Part shown: one piece after another, positions 27,202 through 36,432 of the stretch
Position numbering within the stretch: the first letter of the stretch is position 1
Layout of the letters: each line of letters starts with the position of its first letter
From: Actinomadura sp. J1-007
GTDB taxonomy: Bacteria; Actinomycetota; Actinomycetes; Streptosporangiales; Streptosporangiaceae
DNA: 64,000 bases
Direction of reading: 5' to 3'
Assembly: GCF_009793335.1 (NCBI RefSeq)
Contig: NZ_WING01000002.1
Coordinates: 806,001 to 870,000 of the forward strand
Notes under the pieces: generated by a model
Databases searched by the model: none
What the model saw: only the letters and a program-made list of their open reading frames with translations
Told to the model about the DNA's origin: nothing
Made by a program: the position numbers and the translations under genes

Positions 27202-28380
27202 ATGGCTGAGATCGTCCTGGACAGGGTGGCCAAGCGGTACCCCGACGGCACCGTCGCCGTCCACGACCTCGACCTGGACATCGCCGACGGGGAGTTCATC
27301 ATCCTCGTCGGGCCGTCCGGCTGCGGGAAGTCGACGACGCTGAACATGATCGCCGGGCTGGAGGACATCAGCGAGGGCGAGCTGACCATCGGCGGCGAGC
27401 GGATGAACGAGAAGGCGCCGCGCGACCGCGACATCGCGATGGTGTTCCAGTCGTACGCCCTGTACCCGCACATGTCGGTCCGGGAGAACATCGCGTTCCC
27501 GCTGAAGCTCGCCAAGGTCGACAAGGAGACGACGGGGAAGAAGGTCGCCGAGGCGGCGCACATCCTCGACATCGAGTCGCTGATGGACCGCAAGCCGATC
27601 CACCTGTCGGGCGGGCAGCGGCAGCGCGTCGCGATGGGCCGCGCGATCGTCCGCGAGCCCAAGGCGTTCCTGATGGACGAGCCGCTGTCGAACCTGGACG
27701 CCAAGCTCCGCGTGCAGATGCGCACGATGATCTCGCGGCTCCAGAAGCGGCTCGGCACCACCACCGTGTACGTCACCCACGACCAGACCGAGGCGATGAC
27801 GCTCGGCGACCGGATCGTGCTGATGCGCAAGGGCCTCGTCCAGCAGGTCGGGACGCCCGAGGAGCTGTACGAGCACCCGCACAACCTGTTCGTCGCGGGG
27901 TTCATCGGGTCGCCGTCGATGAACTTCCTGCCCGCCGACATCTGCGACGACGGCCTGCACAACGTGCTCGGCGTCATCCCGCTCTCGACCCGGATGCGCC
28001 GCGCCCTGGAGGCCCACCACGCCCCCGAGCACGTGATCCTCGGCATCCGGCCCGAGGCGTTCGGCGACGCCCGCCTCATCCGCGAGTCGCGCCCGCAGGG
28101 CCGCGACCTCACCTTCACCGGCCACGTCGACATCCTGGAGTCGCTCGGCGCGGAGAAGTTCGCCTACATCGACCTGGAGGGCGTCGGCGCGGTGCAGTCC
28201 GAGCACCTCGCCGACGCGTTCCAGGGCCACGTCGCCGACGAGCGGCACGTCCAGCTCGTGGCCCGCCTCGACCCGAAGTCCAAGGCGCGGGAGGGGGAGG
28301 ACATCGAGCTCGACTACGACCCCGACGCCATCCACCTCTTCGAGCCCGAGACGGGCCTGAACCTCACCGAGTCCGTCTAG
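27202..28380 (+). CDS. ATPase of sugar ABC importer, MsiK/SugC type
   Basis: 392 aa. Walker A GPSGCGKST, Q-loop FQSYALYPHMSV, signature LSGGQRQRVAMGRA, Walker B FLMDEPLSNLD and switch THDQTEAMT, then a C-terminal regulatory beta domain (about residues 240-390, GIRPEAFGDARLI). Many actinomycetes use one such ATPase for several sugar importers; here it sits 9 bp behind the permeases, which argues for a dedicated system like SugABC/LpqY. The C-terminal domain is somewhat altered (long polar tail). Confidence 0.93.
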   Translation: MAEIVLDRVAKRYPDGTVAVHDLDLDIADGEFIILVGPSGCGKSTTLNMIAGLEDISEGELTIGGERMNEKAPRDRDIAMVFQSYALYPHMSVRENIAFPLKLAKVDKETTGKKVAEAAHILDIESLMDRKPIHLSGGQRQRVAMGRAIVREPKAFLMDEPLSNLDAKLRVQMRTMISRLQKRLGTTTVYVTHDQTEAMTLGDRIVLMRKGLVQQVGTPEELYEHPHNLFVAGFIGSPSMNFLPADICDDGLHNVLGVIPLSTRMRRALEAHHAPEHVILGIRPEAFGDARLIRESRPQGRDLTFTGHVDILESLGAEKFAYIDLEGVGAVQSEHLADAFQGHVADERHVQLVARLDPKSKAREGEDIELDYDPDAIHLFEPETGLNLTESV

Positions 28381-28425
28381 CCGCGCCCGGACGCCCCCGC
28401 CCCCGGCCCGGAGGCGTTCGGCGCG

Positions 28426-30192
28426 TCAGCCGACGTTGAGGCGGGCCAGCAGGCGCATCACGCTGGGGGCCGCCCGCGACGCCAGGTAGCCGAGCCGCGC
28501 CTCCGGCGTCACGGGCACGACCGCCCGGTCGTCCTGGACGGCCCGGACGATGCGCTCCGCCACGCCGTCCGGCCCGAAGCCCCGGCGCGCGTACGCGCGG
28601 GACGCGCGGGCGCGGCTGCGGTCCTGCTCGGCGTCGCCCTGCCCGACGAACCGCGACGTCCGGGTGATGTTGGTGTTGACGATCCCCGGGCAGATCGCGC
28701 TGACCCCGATGCCCTTGCCCTTCAGCTCCGCGCGCAGGCACTCCGACAGCATCAGCACGGCGGCCTTGCTCGTCGCGTACGCGGGCAGCGACCGGGACGG
28801 GGTGAACGCGGCGGCCGACGAGGTGTTGACGATGTGGCCGCCCTCGCCCCGTTCGGCCATCTGCGCCGCGAACAGCCGCGACCCGTGGACGACGCCCCAC
28901 AGGTTGACGTCCAGGACCTTCTCCCAGTCGCGCATCGTGTGGTCGAAGAACGACCCGGCCATGCCGATCCCGGCGTTGTTGACGACCACGTCCGGGACGC
29001 CGCGCTCGTGCAGCACCGTCTTGGCGAAGTCCTCCATGGCGGCGGCGTCCGACACGTCCACCCGGTAGGCGTGGCCGGACGGCCCGAGCAGGCCCGCCAG
29101 CTCCGCGGTGCGCTCGGCCGCCGCGAGGTCGAGGTCGGCGGCGACCACCTCGGCGCCGCGCTCGGCGAACGCGAGCGCGGTGGCGCGGCCGATCCCGCTG
29201 CCCGCGCCGGTCACCACGACCAGGGACGCCTCGAACGGGCGCCGGCCCCGGTCGACCTTCGCGCGGCGCAGCGCGCGGGACTCGGCGGCGGTGAGCGTCC
29301 CGCCGGTCGCGGCGGTGGCGTGCTCGTCGATCCAGCGCGCGACGACGTCCGGGTGGCTGCGGGGCACCCAGTGCCCGGCGGCGACCGTCCGCAGCGACAG
29401 GTTCGGGACGCGCCCGGACAGGCCGCCGACCAGGTGCGGCGACACGAACAGGTCGCGCGTCGGGACGATCACCTGCGTCGGCACGTCGGTGCGGCGGTCG
29501 CGCGGCGCGCGGAGCCGCCGCAGCATGTTGGCCCGGTAGAGGCCGACGCCGGCGGCGCCGTCGCGGCCGAGCGTCCGCGCGGGGTGGCCCTCGCGCGGCC
29601 GGACGCCCTCGCCGAGCTCCAGCGCGCGGGCGAACGGCCGCGCCAGCCCGCCGCGCCACAGCAGCTCGGGCAGCACGGGCGTCTGGAAGAAGTAGATGTA
29701 CCAGGACCGCACGCCCTGCCCGGCGGCGTGCCGGACGTTGCGCGGCGTCGGCCGCGCCAGCCTGCGCCGCATCCAGTGCCCGACGTGGTCCAGGCACGGC
29801 CCCGACATGGAGGTGAACGAGGCGAACCGGTCGGGCATCGTGCAGGCGGCCTCCCACGCCTGGATCGACCCCCAGTCGTGCCCCACCAGGTGCACCTTGC
29901 GCTCGGGCGCCGTCGCGTCCAGCACGGCCCGCATGTCGGCCATCAGGTAGTCGAAGGTGTAGCGCCTGCTCCCGTACGGCCGGGACGAGGCGCCCGCGCC
30001 CCGCACGTCGTAGCGGACGACGTGGTAGCGGCCGGCGAGCCGTTCGGCCACCTCGTCCCAGACGGCGTGGGTGTCGGGGTAGCCGTGCACGAGCAGCACG
30101 GTCGGCCTGGACCGGTCGCCCTGCTCGTAGACGGCGAGGTCGACGCCGTCGCCGCGGACGCGCCGGACGGTCTTGTCGGCTTCGGCGGCCAT
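28426..30192 (-). CDS. EphD-like fusion: alpha/beta hydrolase plus short-chain dehydrogenase
   Basis: 588 aa. Residues ~10-290 are an epoxide-hydrolase-like alpha/beta hydrolase (VLLVHGYPDTHAVWDEV, nucleophile region VGHDWGSIQAWE, late AAGHWVPRSHPD). Residues ~315-588 are a short-chain dehydrogenase (VVVTGAGSGIGRATALAFA, NNAGIGMAGSF, YATSKAAVLML with Y-x3-K). Length and order match mycobacterial EphD (592 aa), which acts in mycolic-acid metabolism; an actinomycete without mycolates would use it on another lipid. ATG 30192 overlaps the stop of the M24 gene by one base. Confidence 0.92.
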   Translation of the reverse strand: MAAEADKTVRRVRGDGVDLAVYEQGDRSRPTVLLVHGYPDTHAVWDEVAERLAGRYHVVRYDVRGAGASSRPYGSRRYTFDYLMADMRAVLDATAPERKVHLVGHDWGSIQAWEAACTMPDRFASFTSMSGPCLDHVGHWMRRRLARPTPRNVRHAAGQGVRSWYIYFFQTPVLPELLWRGGLARPFARALELGEGVRPREGHPARTLGRDGAAGVGLYRANMLRRLRAPRDRRTDVPTQVIVPTRDLFVSPHLVGGLSGRVPNLSLRTVAAGHWVPRSHPDVVARWIDEHATAATGGTLTAAESRALRRAKVDRGRRPFEASLVVVTGAGSGIGRATALAFAERGAEVVAADLDLAAAERTAELAGLLGPSGHAYRVDVSDAAAMEDFAKTVLHERGVPDVVVNNAGIGMAGSFFDHTMRDWEKVLDVNLWGVVHGSRLFAAQMAERGEGGHIVNTSSAAAFTPSRSLPAYATSKAAVLMLSECLRAELKGKGIGVSAICPGIVNTNITRTSRFVGQGDAEQDRSRARASRAYARRGFGPDGVAERIVRAVQDDRAVVPVTPEARLGYLASRAAPSVMRLLARLNVG

Positions 30193-31037
30193 CACGCCAG
30201 CGCCTCCCGCCGCGCCCAGCGGTGCACGTGGGGCAGGTCGTCGTCGAGCCAGTACGCGTCGTCCTCGGTGACCACGAGGAGCTCCTCGAACTTCACGCCC
30301 ACGCCGCGGAACCCGATGTGCGGCTCGACCGCCCACAGGCCGGGCGTCGGCGGGTGCTCGGACGCCTTGGCGCCGTTCCACAGCGGCGAGCGGCCCTCAA
30401 GGCGCTCCTTGACCAGCTCGCGGCCGATCGTCTGGAGGAACCGGACGCCGAACGGGAAGCCGACGCCCTTCGGCAGGATCCCGCCGATGACGCCGACCTG
30501 GTGCCCGATGACGCGTCCGGGGTACTTGCGGTGGCGGCTCTGGTAGCCCTGCCGGTCGATGAGCGCGTCCACCTCGGCGTAGATGTCGGCGAACGTGCGC
30601 CGCTCGCGGACCAGGCCGAGGATGAACGACCGGTACTCGGCGAGGTCGGCGTCGAGCCGTTCCCAGATCCGGTTCTCGCCGAGGACGCCGCCGTAGCCGA
30701 TGTCGGCGGCGTAGCCCCGCTTCACGGGCGCCATGTCGAGGATGTACGGCATCCCCTCCTCCAGGCGCGCGCCGCTCGGCAGGAACGCGGCGGGGGTCTT
30801 GAAGCCGGTGAACGCGGAGCGGTCGCCGAACCAGGCGAACGGGGTGTGCAGCCAGTCGTCGACGCCGTGGGCGCGCAGCCACCGGCGCATCCGGCGGCAC
30901 GCCTCGCGCTCGGTCACGCCCGGTTCGAGCGTGGCGGCCACCTCGTCGGCGCACTCGTAGCACAGGCGCTGGATCTCACGGAATCGCTCGAGCTCCGCGG
31001 GGCTGTCGGTGCGGGCGAGCGCCACATTATTGGACAC
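30192..31037 (-). CDS. M24 family metallopeptidase-like protein
   Basis: 281 aa with the pita-bread fold order: LEPGVTEREACRRMRRWLRA, ILDMAPVKRGYAADIGYGG (the metal-ligand Asp pair), IGHQVGVIGG (His) and GLWAVEPHIGFRGVGVKFEE (two Glu). Metal ligands appear present, so aminopeptidase or prolidase-type activity is possible; many such proteins have lost it. GTG start 31037 lies six bases after a TTAATT -10. Overlaps the EphD-like gene, so both are co-expressed. Confidence 0.9.
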   Translation of the reverse strand: MSNNVALARTDSPAELERFREIQRLCYECADEVAATLEPGVTEREACRRMRRWLRAHGVDDWLHTPFAWFGDRSAFTGFKTPAAFLPSGARLEEGMPYILDMAPVKRGYAADIGYGGVLGENRIWERLDADLAEYRSFILGLVRERRTFADIYAEVDALIDRQGYQSRHRKYPGRVIGHQVGVIGGILPKGVGFPFGVRFLQTIGRELVKERLEGRSPLWNGAKASEHPPTPGLWAVEPHIGFRGVGVKFEELLVVTEDDAYWLDDDLPHVHRWARREALA

Positions 31038-31040
31038 GCT

Positions 31041-31050
31041 GTTAATTAAC
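31041..31050 (-). promoter_or_regulatory. GTTAATTAAC palindrome at the M24 gene promoter
   Basis: This perfect 10-bp palindrome is rare in DNA of this GC content and ends three bases before the GTG start. On the minus strand it supplies a TTAATT -10 box at leaderless spacing, so it could be both promoter and operator. Confidence 0.4.
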
Positions 31051-31213
31051 CCCCGAATTGAACCTCGGTCAAGCCGGGGGCGGGGTGACGCTCGCCACGA
31101 ACGCCGCGGGGGCCCGGCGCCGCGCGCGCCGGCCTGTGCTCCGGCCCCGCGCCGCGGATCGCGATGATCCGCGGCAGGGCCAGTATGACGCCTCGGTCAG
31201 GGGCCGTGGCGCC

Positions 31214-32148
31214 TCAGTACGGGTCGTATCCGGCGGAACGGGCGGCCGGCGAGGTCTTCAGGTACTCCAGCGCCCGCGGCGTCGAGCACACCTTCGACGG
31301 GTGGTGGCCGGGCCTGAGGTAGACGGGCGCCTCCCCGAGCAGCAGCCGGAACACGCCGGGCACCGTCCCGCGCCGCACGGACCGCCGGTACGAGCGGTAC
31401 ACGCGCGGGAACGTGACGCGCCTCGTGATCGTCGGGTCCTGCCGCAGCAGGTACAGCGAGCCGCCGATCAGCGCCCAGTAGAGGAAGAACAGCGACACCA
31501 CCCACGCGAGGACGCGCATGGCGTACCCGCCGCCGAACGCCTTGTAGACGTCGAAGACGACCGAGCGGTGCTCGACCTCCTCGGCGCCGTGCCAGCGCAG
31601 CAGGTCGAGCATCGTCGGGTCGACGCCCGCCTCGTCCAGCCGCCGGTTGTCCATGATCCACTGGCCGAGCACCGCCGTGTAGTGCTCGATCGAGGCGACC
31701 GCGGCCAGCTCGAACCGCAGCCGGCGGCGCCACGCGCGCGGGTTGCGCTCCTTCAGCTCGGCCATCTGCTTCGCCCGGTCCGCGTTGCCCGCGCCGCGGG
31801 CGCGGTGATCCTGGAGACGTCGATCCCGTTGCGCTCCAGGATCTGGTCGAGCACGCCCTGGTGCGAGCGCGAGTGCACCATCTCCTGGCCGATGAAGCCC
31901 TTGATCTCCTCCAGCAGCCGCTCGTCCTTCAGGTGCGGGCGGGCGTCCTTGACGCACTGGATGAACCACTTCTCGCCCTCGGGCAGGACGATGTGGAACG
32001 CGTTGATGATGTGGGTGGCGACGGGGTCGCCCGGCACCCAGTGCAGCGGCGTGCTCTCCCAGTCGAACGAGACGCGCCGCGTCCTGATCGGGGGGTGCCG
32101 CTCGTCGATCTCGGACGCCCGTCCGCCGTGCGCCAGGGGCCTCGTCAT
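31214..32148 (-). CDS. PF10118-type predicted metal-dependent hydrolase, frameshifted
   Basis: The N-terminal half (HIINAFHIVLPEGEKWFIQC, EIKGFIGQEMVHSRSHQGVL) and C-terminal half (ELAAVASIEHYTAVLGQWIM, RWHGAEEVEHRSVVFDVYKA) carry the paired E/H helices of a diiron-like four-helix bundle, but in two frames. One base is missing at about 31785-31803; restoring it gives 311 aa. A hydrophobic helix (VVSLFFLYWALIGGSLYLL) near the C terminus suggests membrane association. GAGAGGGA precedes ATG 32148. Often found beside lipid or steroid enzymes; it may act with the EphD-like protein. Confidence 0.85.
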
Positions 32149-32327
32149 TCCCTCTCCCTCGTCCCGCCCGCGTGCCGGGAGGCGTGCGGCGGCACGCGCG
32201 CCCCCGAGGGCGTGACGGCACGCGCCTCCCATTGGGGGGACAGTCAACTCCCGGGCGGCCGCGTTTCTTGGGGCGCGGACCACAAGTTACCTACGGGTTT
32301 TCACCGCTGGATGACAATCGGGCCGCC

Positions 32328-33139
32328 CTAGCGGCCGATACGCTCCGCGCCCGCGTAGACGTTCATCGTCTCGCCCCGCAGGAACCCGACCAGCGTCATC
32401 CCGGCGTCCTCGGCCAGCTCCACGGCCAGCGACGAGGGCGCCGAGACGGCCGCGAGCACGGGGATCCCGGCCTGCGACGCCTTCTGCGTCAGCTCGAACG
32501 ACGCGCGCCCGCTGACCATCAGGACCCGGCCCCGCAGCGGCAGCAGCCCCTTGCGCAGCGCCCAGCCGACGACCTTGTCGACCGCGTTGTGCCGTCCCAC
32601 GTCCTCCCGCACGGCCAGGAGGCCGCCGTCGGCGTCGAACAGCCCGGCGGCGTGCAGCCCGCCGGTGCGGTCGAACACCCGCTGCGCCTCGCGCAGCCGG
32701 TCGGGCAGCTCCGCCAGCACCTTGGGGACAGCTCGACCGGGTCGCCGGCCACGTCGTAGGGGCGCTCGACCCGCAGCGCCTCGATGCTGGACTTCCCGCA
32801 CACCCCGCACGCGCTGGTCGTGGTGAACGCCCGCTCCAGCAGCGCGTCCGGCGGCCGGACGCCGGGGGCCAGCGCCACGTCGAGGGTGTTCTGCTCCTCG
32901 GTGTCGGCGCAGTAGCGCATCGCGGTCAGGTCATCGGGCCCGCCGATGATCCCCTCGGCGGCCAGGAAGCCCGCGACGAGGTCGAAGTCGGCGCCCGGCG
33001 TGCGCATCGTGACCGTCAGCGGACGGCCGGCGACCCGGATCTCCAGCGGCTCCTCGACGGCGAGGGTGTCCGGCCGCCGCGCGCGCGTCCCTCCTGTGCC
33101 GAGCCGCAGTACGGGCCTGCGCACGGTGATCCGACCCAT
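32328..33139 (-). CDS. fdhD: Formate dehydrogenase accessory sulfurtransferase FdhD, frameshifted
   Basis: FdhD moves sulfur from a cysteine desulfurase to the molybdenum cofactor so that formate dehydrogenase becomes active. Seen here: AVEEPLEIRVAGRPL, MRTPGADFDLVAGFLAAEGI, the functional TTSACGVCGKSS with its C-x2-C, then, in another frame, REDVGRHNAVDKVVGW, VSGRASFELTQKAS and GMTLVGFLRG. A base is missing at the G run 32724-32727; restored length 270 aa. It lies 1 kb from tRNA-Sec, which fits a selenocysteine formate dehydrogenase somewhere in this genome. Confidence 0.88.
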
Positions 33140-33229
33140 AGCCGTGACGGTACCCCTTCGACCGTTCCAGCGCGAAGTACGGGCCCCCATGTCCCCTTTC
33201 CGGGGCGCGCCCCGGCCCGGCCAGCGGCG

Positions 33230-33855
33230 CTAGTCGGGGACGCCGCGGGGGCGCGGGGTCCGCCAGCCGTAGCGCAGCGCCAGCACCCGCAGCCCGAACG
33301 CCAGCAGCGCGGCGCCCGCCGAGACGAACCCGCCGTGCAGGTCCGCCTCGTACGCCAGGGCGATCACGACCGCGCCGAGCAGGGCGGGCAGGGCGTAGAG
33401 CTGCCGGTCGTACAGCACCGACGGGATCTGGCCGCTCAGCATGTCGCGCAGGACGCCGCCGCCGACGGCGGTGACCACGCCGAGCAGCACCGCGTGCAGC
33501 GGCGACAGGCCGTGGTCGAGGGCCTTCACGGTGCCGGTCACGCAGAACAGCCCGAGGCCCGCCGCGTCGAAGAACAGCACCGCGGGCAGCAGCCGCGTCA
33601 CCTGCGGATGCCAGAAGAACACCAGCGCCGACGCGCCGAGCGGCACCAGCACGTAGCCGAGGCTGGTGAACGCGGCGGGCGGCACCGCGCCGATCACCAG
33701 GTCGCGCAGGATCCCGCCGCCGAGCGCGGTGATCTCGGCCAGCACCACCATGCCGACCACGTCGAGCCGCTGGCGCACGGCCGCGAGGGCCCGGACACGG
33801 CGAACACGAAGATGCCCGCCAGGTCCAGGAGCCCGGCGGCGCCCGGCCCGATCAT
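33230..33855 (-). CDS. TRIC/UPF0126 family membrane protein, frameshifted
   Basis: Two repeated units of three helices each with the family's glycine signature: AEITALGGGILRDLVIG and VTAVGGGVLRDMLSG. TRIC channels pass monovalent cations. The first helix (LLDLAGIFVFAVSG) is in a different frame; a missing base at about 33786-33792 (SGALAAVRQRLD when restored) gives 208 aa. No stop separates it from the DUF3099 reading frame upstream, so the two may be one 309-aa fusion. Confidence 0.82.
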
Positions 33856-34158
33856 GCCCCGCCCCTCCCCGTGCTCAGCGCCCGCCCGGGGCTCCCCGCC
33901 GTCCCCGCCGCCGTCCCCGCCGGGCCCGCCGCCGCGCTCGCGGTCGCGGCGGGCGGCGTCGCGCTCCGCCTCGTCCCGGTCCGGGCGGTCGATCCCCCAG
34001 TTGGCCACGATGGCGGCGAACGGCGGGATGAGCATGGCCGCGACGGACATCGCGACCGCGGCGGGCGGCGAGAACCGCCGCACCACGGCCCAGGCCAGCA
34101 CGAACAGCGTGAGGCAGCTGCCCATCATGATCGCGTACGCGATCCTGCGGCGCTTCAT
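33856..34158 (-). CDS. DUF3099-type membrane protein, continuous with TRIC gene
   Basis: Starts MKRRRIAYAIMMGSCLTLFV and has two membrane helices (residues ~8-24 and ~32-50, SVAAMLIPPFAAIVANWG), then a Gly/Asp/Arg-rich tail. This is the DUF3099 pattern of actinomycetes. The end coordinate marks only the last codon before the TRIC start at 33855, because the frame has no stop there. Either a real fusion or further sequence error would explain this; I cannot tell which. Confidence 0.65.
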
Positions 34159-34196
34159 GATCCCATCATGCCCACCGGGCCCGGGGACTCGGCGTA

Positions 34197-34289
34197 CGGA
34201 GGCGCACGGGAATCGAACCCGCCGACCCGAGGTCCTCGGGTCCACCGGCTTTGAAGGCCGGGGAGGCCACCAGGCGCTCGCGCGCCTCC
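34197..34289 (-). tRNA. selC: tRNA-Sec (anticodon UCA)
   Basis: On the minus strand an 8-bp acceptor stem (GGAGGCGC with GCGCCTCC), a CCGGC/GCCGG anticodon stem with loop CTTCAAA (anticodon TCA at 34254-34252), a long variable arm (CCCGA-GGACC-TCGGG), a GGTTCGATTCC T-loop region and discriminator G. CCA is not encoded. The 8-bp acceptor, long variable arm and UCA anticodon are diagnostic of selenocysteine tRNA. selD, selA and selB are in this window. Confidence 0.95.
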
Positions 34290-34367
34290 GCCGGGCAGCG
34301 TAGCCGCCCGTGCCGGCCCGCGGCCCCGACGGGCCGTGTCCGGCACGGGGCGGGCGCGGCGGGCGCG

Positions 34368-36221
34368 TCAGGCGCCGTAGAGGGACTCCAGGACGTCGGT
34401 GTACTTGGTGTGCACGACGCGGCGCTTCAGCTTGAGGGTGGGGGTGAGCTCCTCGCTCTCGGCGGTCCACTCGGCCGGGAGCAGCCGCCACTTCTTGACC
34501 TGCTGGACGCGGGCGAGGCGCGCGTTGGCGTCCTCCACCGCCCGGCCCACCTCCTCCAGGACGAGCGGGTGCGCGGCGAGGGCCGCGAGGTCGGTCGTGT
34601 CCACGCCGTGCGCGGCGGCCCAGACCGGCGCGACCTCCCCGTCCAGCGTGATCAGGGCGACGACGTAGGGGCGCTTGTCGCCGAACGCGAGCGCCTGCCC
34701 GACGAGCGGGTGCTCCTTCAGGTGGTTCTCGATGAGGGACGGGGCGATGTTCTCGCCGCCCGCGGTGATGATGATCTCCTTCTTGCGGTCCACGACGCTG
34801 AGGAACCCGTCCTCGTCCAGCACGCCGACGTCGCCGGTGCGCACCCAGCCGTCGGGGTCCAGCAGCTCGGCGGTCGCCTCGGGCCGGTCCAGGTAGCCGG
34901 GCGTGCAGGTCGCGCCGCGCACGAGGATCTCGCCGTCCTCCGCGAGCCGCAGCTCCACGCCGTCGAACGGCCGCCCGACCGTGCCGAGCTTGAACGAGTC
35001 GGCGAGGTTGGCGGTGATCGCGCCGGTCGTCTCGGTCATCCCGTACGCGTCGAAGATCTTCAGCCCGAGCCCGGCGAAGAACCGCGCGACCTCGACCGGC
35101 AGCGGCGCGGCGGCGCTGGACGCCTGCCCGACCCGGTCGAGGCCGAGCAGCGCCCGCATCGGCGTCAGCACGGCCGCGTCGGCCCGTTCGAACGCCTCGC
35201 GGACCTCGGGCGTGGTCGTCCTGCCGTACTCCTGGCTCGCGACGTACGCCCGGCCGGCCTCCAGGGCCTGCTCGACGGCCGCCTTCTTCGCCTCGTCCCG
35301 CTCGGCCGACAGCACCGCCTGGATGCCCGCCATGATCTTCTCCCAGACCCGCGGCACGCCGAAGAACGAGTGCGGGCGCACGTCGCGCAGCGCGGCCGTG
35401 AGCTGGGCCGGGTCGGGGCAGAAGTGCACGTGCGCGGCGAGGCAGACCGGGAGGTAGTAGCTGAGCACGCGGTCGGCGATGTGCGCGAACGGCAGGTAGG
35501 AGACGCCGGACGGGTGCTCGGGCAGCACCGAGGTGGACCGCACCATCGCCGCCTCGCTCAGCACCATCGAGTGCGTGATCAGCACGCCCTTCGGGTCGCC
35601 GGTCGTCCCGGAGGTGTAGAGCAGGGTGACGGTGTCGGAGGGCTTGACCGCGCGCCAGCGCCGGTCCACCTCGCCGGGGTCGGCGGCGAGCCGTTCGCGG
35701 CCGAGGGCGGTGAACGACTCCCAGGTGAGGAACCGGTCGTCGCCGGACGGGCACGCCTCGGCGTCGACCACGACGATCCTGCGCAGGGCGGGCAGGCGGT
35801 CCAGGACGGGCAGCCAGCGGTCGAGCTGGTCGCGGCCGTCCAGCACGGCGATCCGCGCCGAGCAGTTGGCGGCCACGAACGCGACCTGGTCGGGGGCGAG
35901 CGTCGCGTACACCGTGGTCGGGACGCCGCCCGCGTGCACCGCGCCGAGGTCGGCGAGCACGTGCTCGGACCGGTTGGGCATCATCAGCGCCACCACGTCG
36001 CCGGGCTCCAGCCCGAGCGCGGCGTACCCGGCCGCCGTCTCCAGCGCCCGCCGCCGCGTGTCGCCCCACGTCAGGGTGGTCCACGCGTCGCCGTCGCGGT
36101 CGGAGTAGGCGGGCAGCCCGCCGTGCCGTTCGGCGGTGTCCGCCAGCCTGGTGCAGACCGTCTGCCCCGCGATCGCCCGCTCCAGCTCAGCGCGCCGCTC
36201 CCGGATCCCGGCTTCGACCAT
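34368..36221 (-). CDS. Long-chain fatty acyl-CoA synthetase, AMP-forming
   Basis: 617 aa, FadD15-like. LLYTSGTTGDPKGVLITHSM (AMP-binding P-loop), FAHIADRVLSYYLP, FDAYGMTETTGAITANLADS, LDPDGWVRTGDVGVLDEDGF, and the C-terminal KKEIIITAGGENIAPSLIEN. Activates long fatty acids with ATP and CoA. ATG 36221 has GAGAGGGG upstream; a longer in-frame extension exists but lacks features. A GTGCA-GAA-TGCAC palindrome lies 20 bp before the start. It is divergent from selD. Confidence 0.93.
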   Translation of the reverse strand: MVEAGIRERRAELERAIAGQTVCTRLADTAERHGGLPAYSDRDGDAWTTLTWGDTRRRALETAAGYAALGLEPGDVVALMMPNRSEHVLADLGAVHAGGVPTTVYATLAPDQVAFVAANCSARIAVLDGRDQLDRWLPVLDRLPALRRIVVVDAEACPSGDDRFLTWESFTALGRERLAADPGEVDRRWRAVKPSDTVTLLYTSGTTGDPKGVLITHSMVLSEAAMVRSTSVLPEHPSGVSYLPFAHIADRVLSYYLPVCLAAHVHFCPDPAQLTAALRDVRPHSFFGVPRVWEKIMAGIQAVLSAERDEAKKAAVEQALEAGRAYVASQEYGRTTTPEVREAFERADAAVLTPMRALLGLDRVGQASSAAAPLPVEVARFFAGLGLKIFDAYGMTETTGAITANLADSFKLGTVGRPFDGVELRLAEDGEILVRGATCTPGYLDRPEATAELLDPDGWVRTGDVGVLDEDGFLSVVDRKKEIIITAGGENIAPSLIENHLKEHPLVGQALAFGDKRPYVVALITLDGEVAPVWAAAHGVDTTDLAALAAHPLVLEEVGRAVEDANARLARVQQVKKWRLLPAEWTAESEELTPTLKLKRRVVHTKYTDVLESLYGA

Positions 36222-36240
36222 CTCGCGCCCCTCTCGGCCC

Positions 36241-36253
36241 GTGCAGAATGCAC
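36241..36253. promoter_or_regulatory. Inverted repeat GTGCA-GAA-TGCAC
   Basis: A 5-bp palindrome 20 bp upstream of the acyl-CoA synthetase start. Its position in the 5' region suggests an operator, for example of a TetR-type lipid regulator; short arms make this weak. Confidence 0.3.
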
Positions 36254-36395
36254 CGATGTCAGTGTTCACTTGCAGAGGGGAATCGCACCATGCCGAACCC
36301 CGTTCGGACAAGGGGCCCGCGCCCTCCCGGCGCGATCCGGACCTGGTCGGAGGCGAGCATGGCCGGCGGGTGACCGTGCCCGTACCGTCCGTTTC

Positions 36396-36432
36396 TTGAT
36401 CATTTGCCCGGATCGTGGGATAAATTCCGGCT
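36396..36432 (+). promoter_or_regulatory. selD promoter, leaderless
   Basis: TTGATC (36396-36401), 19 bases, TAAATT (36421-36426), then six bases to the GTG start. This is the clearest -35/-10 pair in the window. No ribosome-binding site follows, so translation should start from the 5' end. Confidence 0.6.

Noticed and set aside
34191..34310. Treating the tRNA-like sequence as tRNA-Ser (UGA anticodon) or tRNA-Leu
   Set aside because: The loop gives anticodon UCA and the acceptor stem has 8 bp; both are specific to tRNA-Sec.
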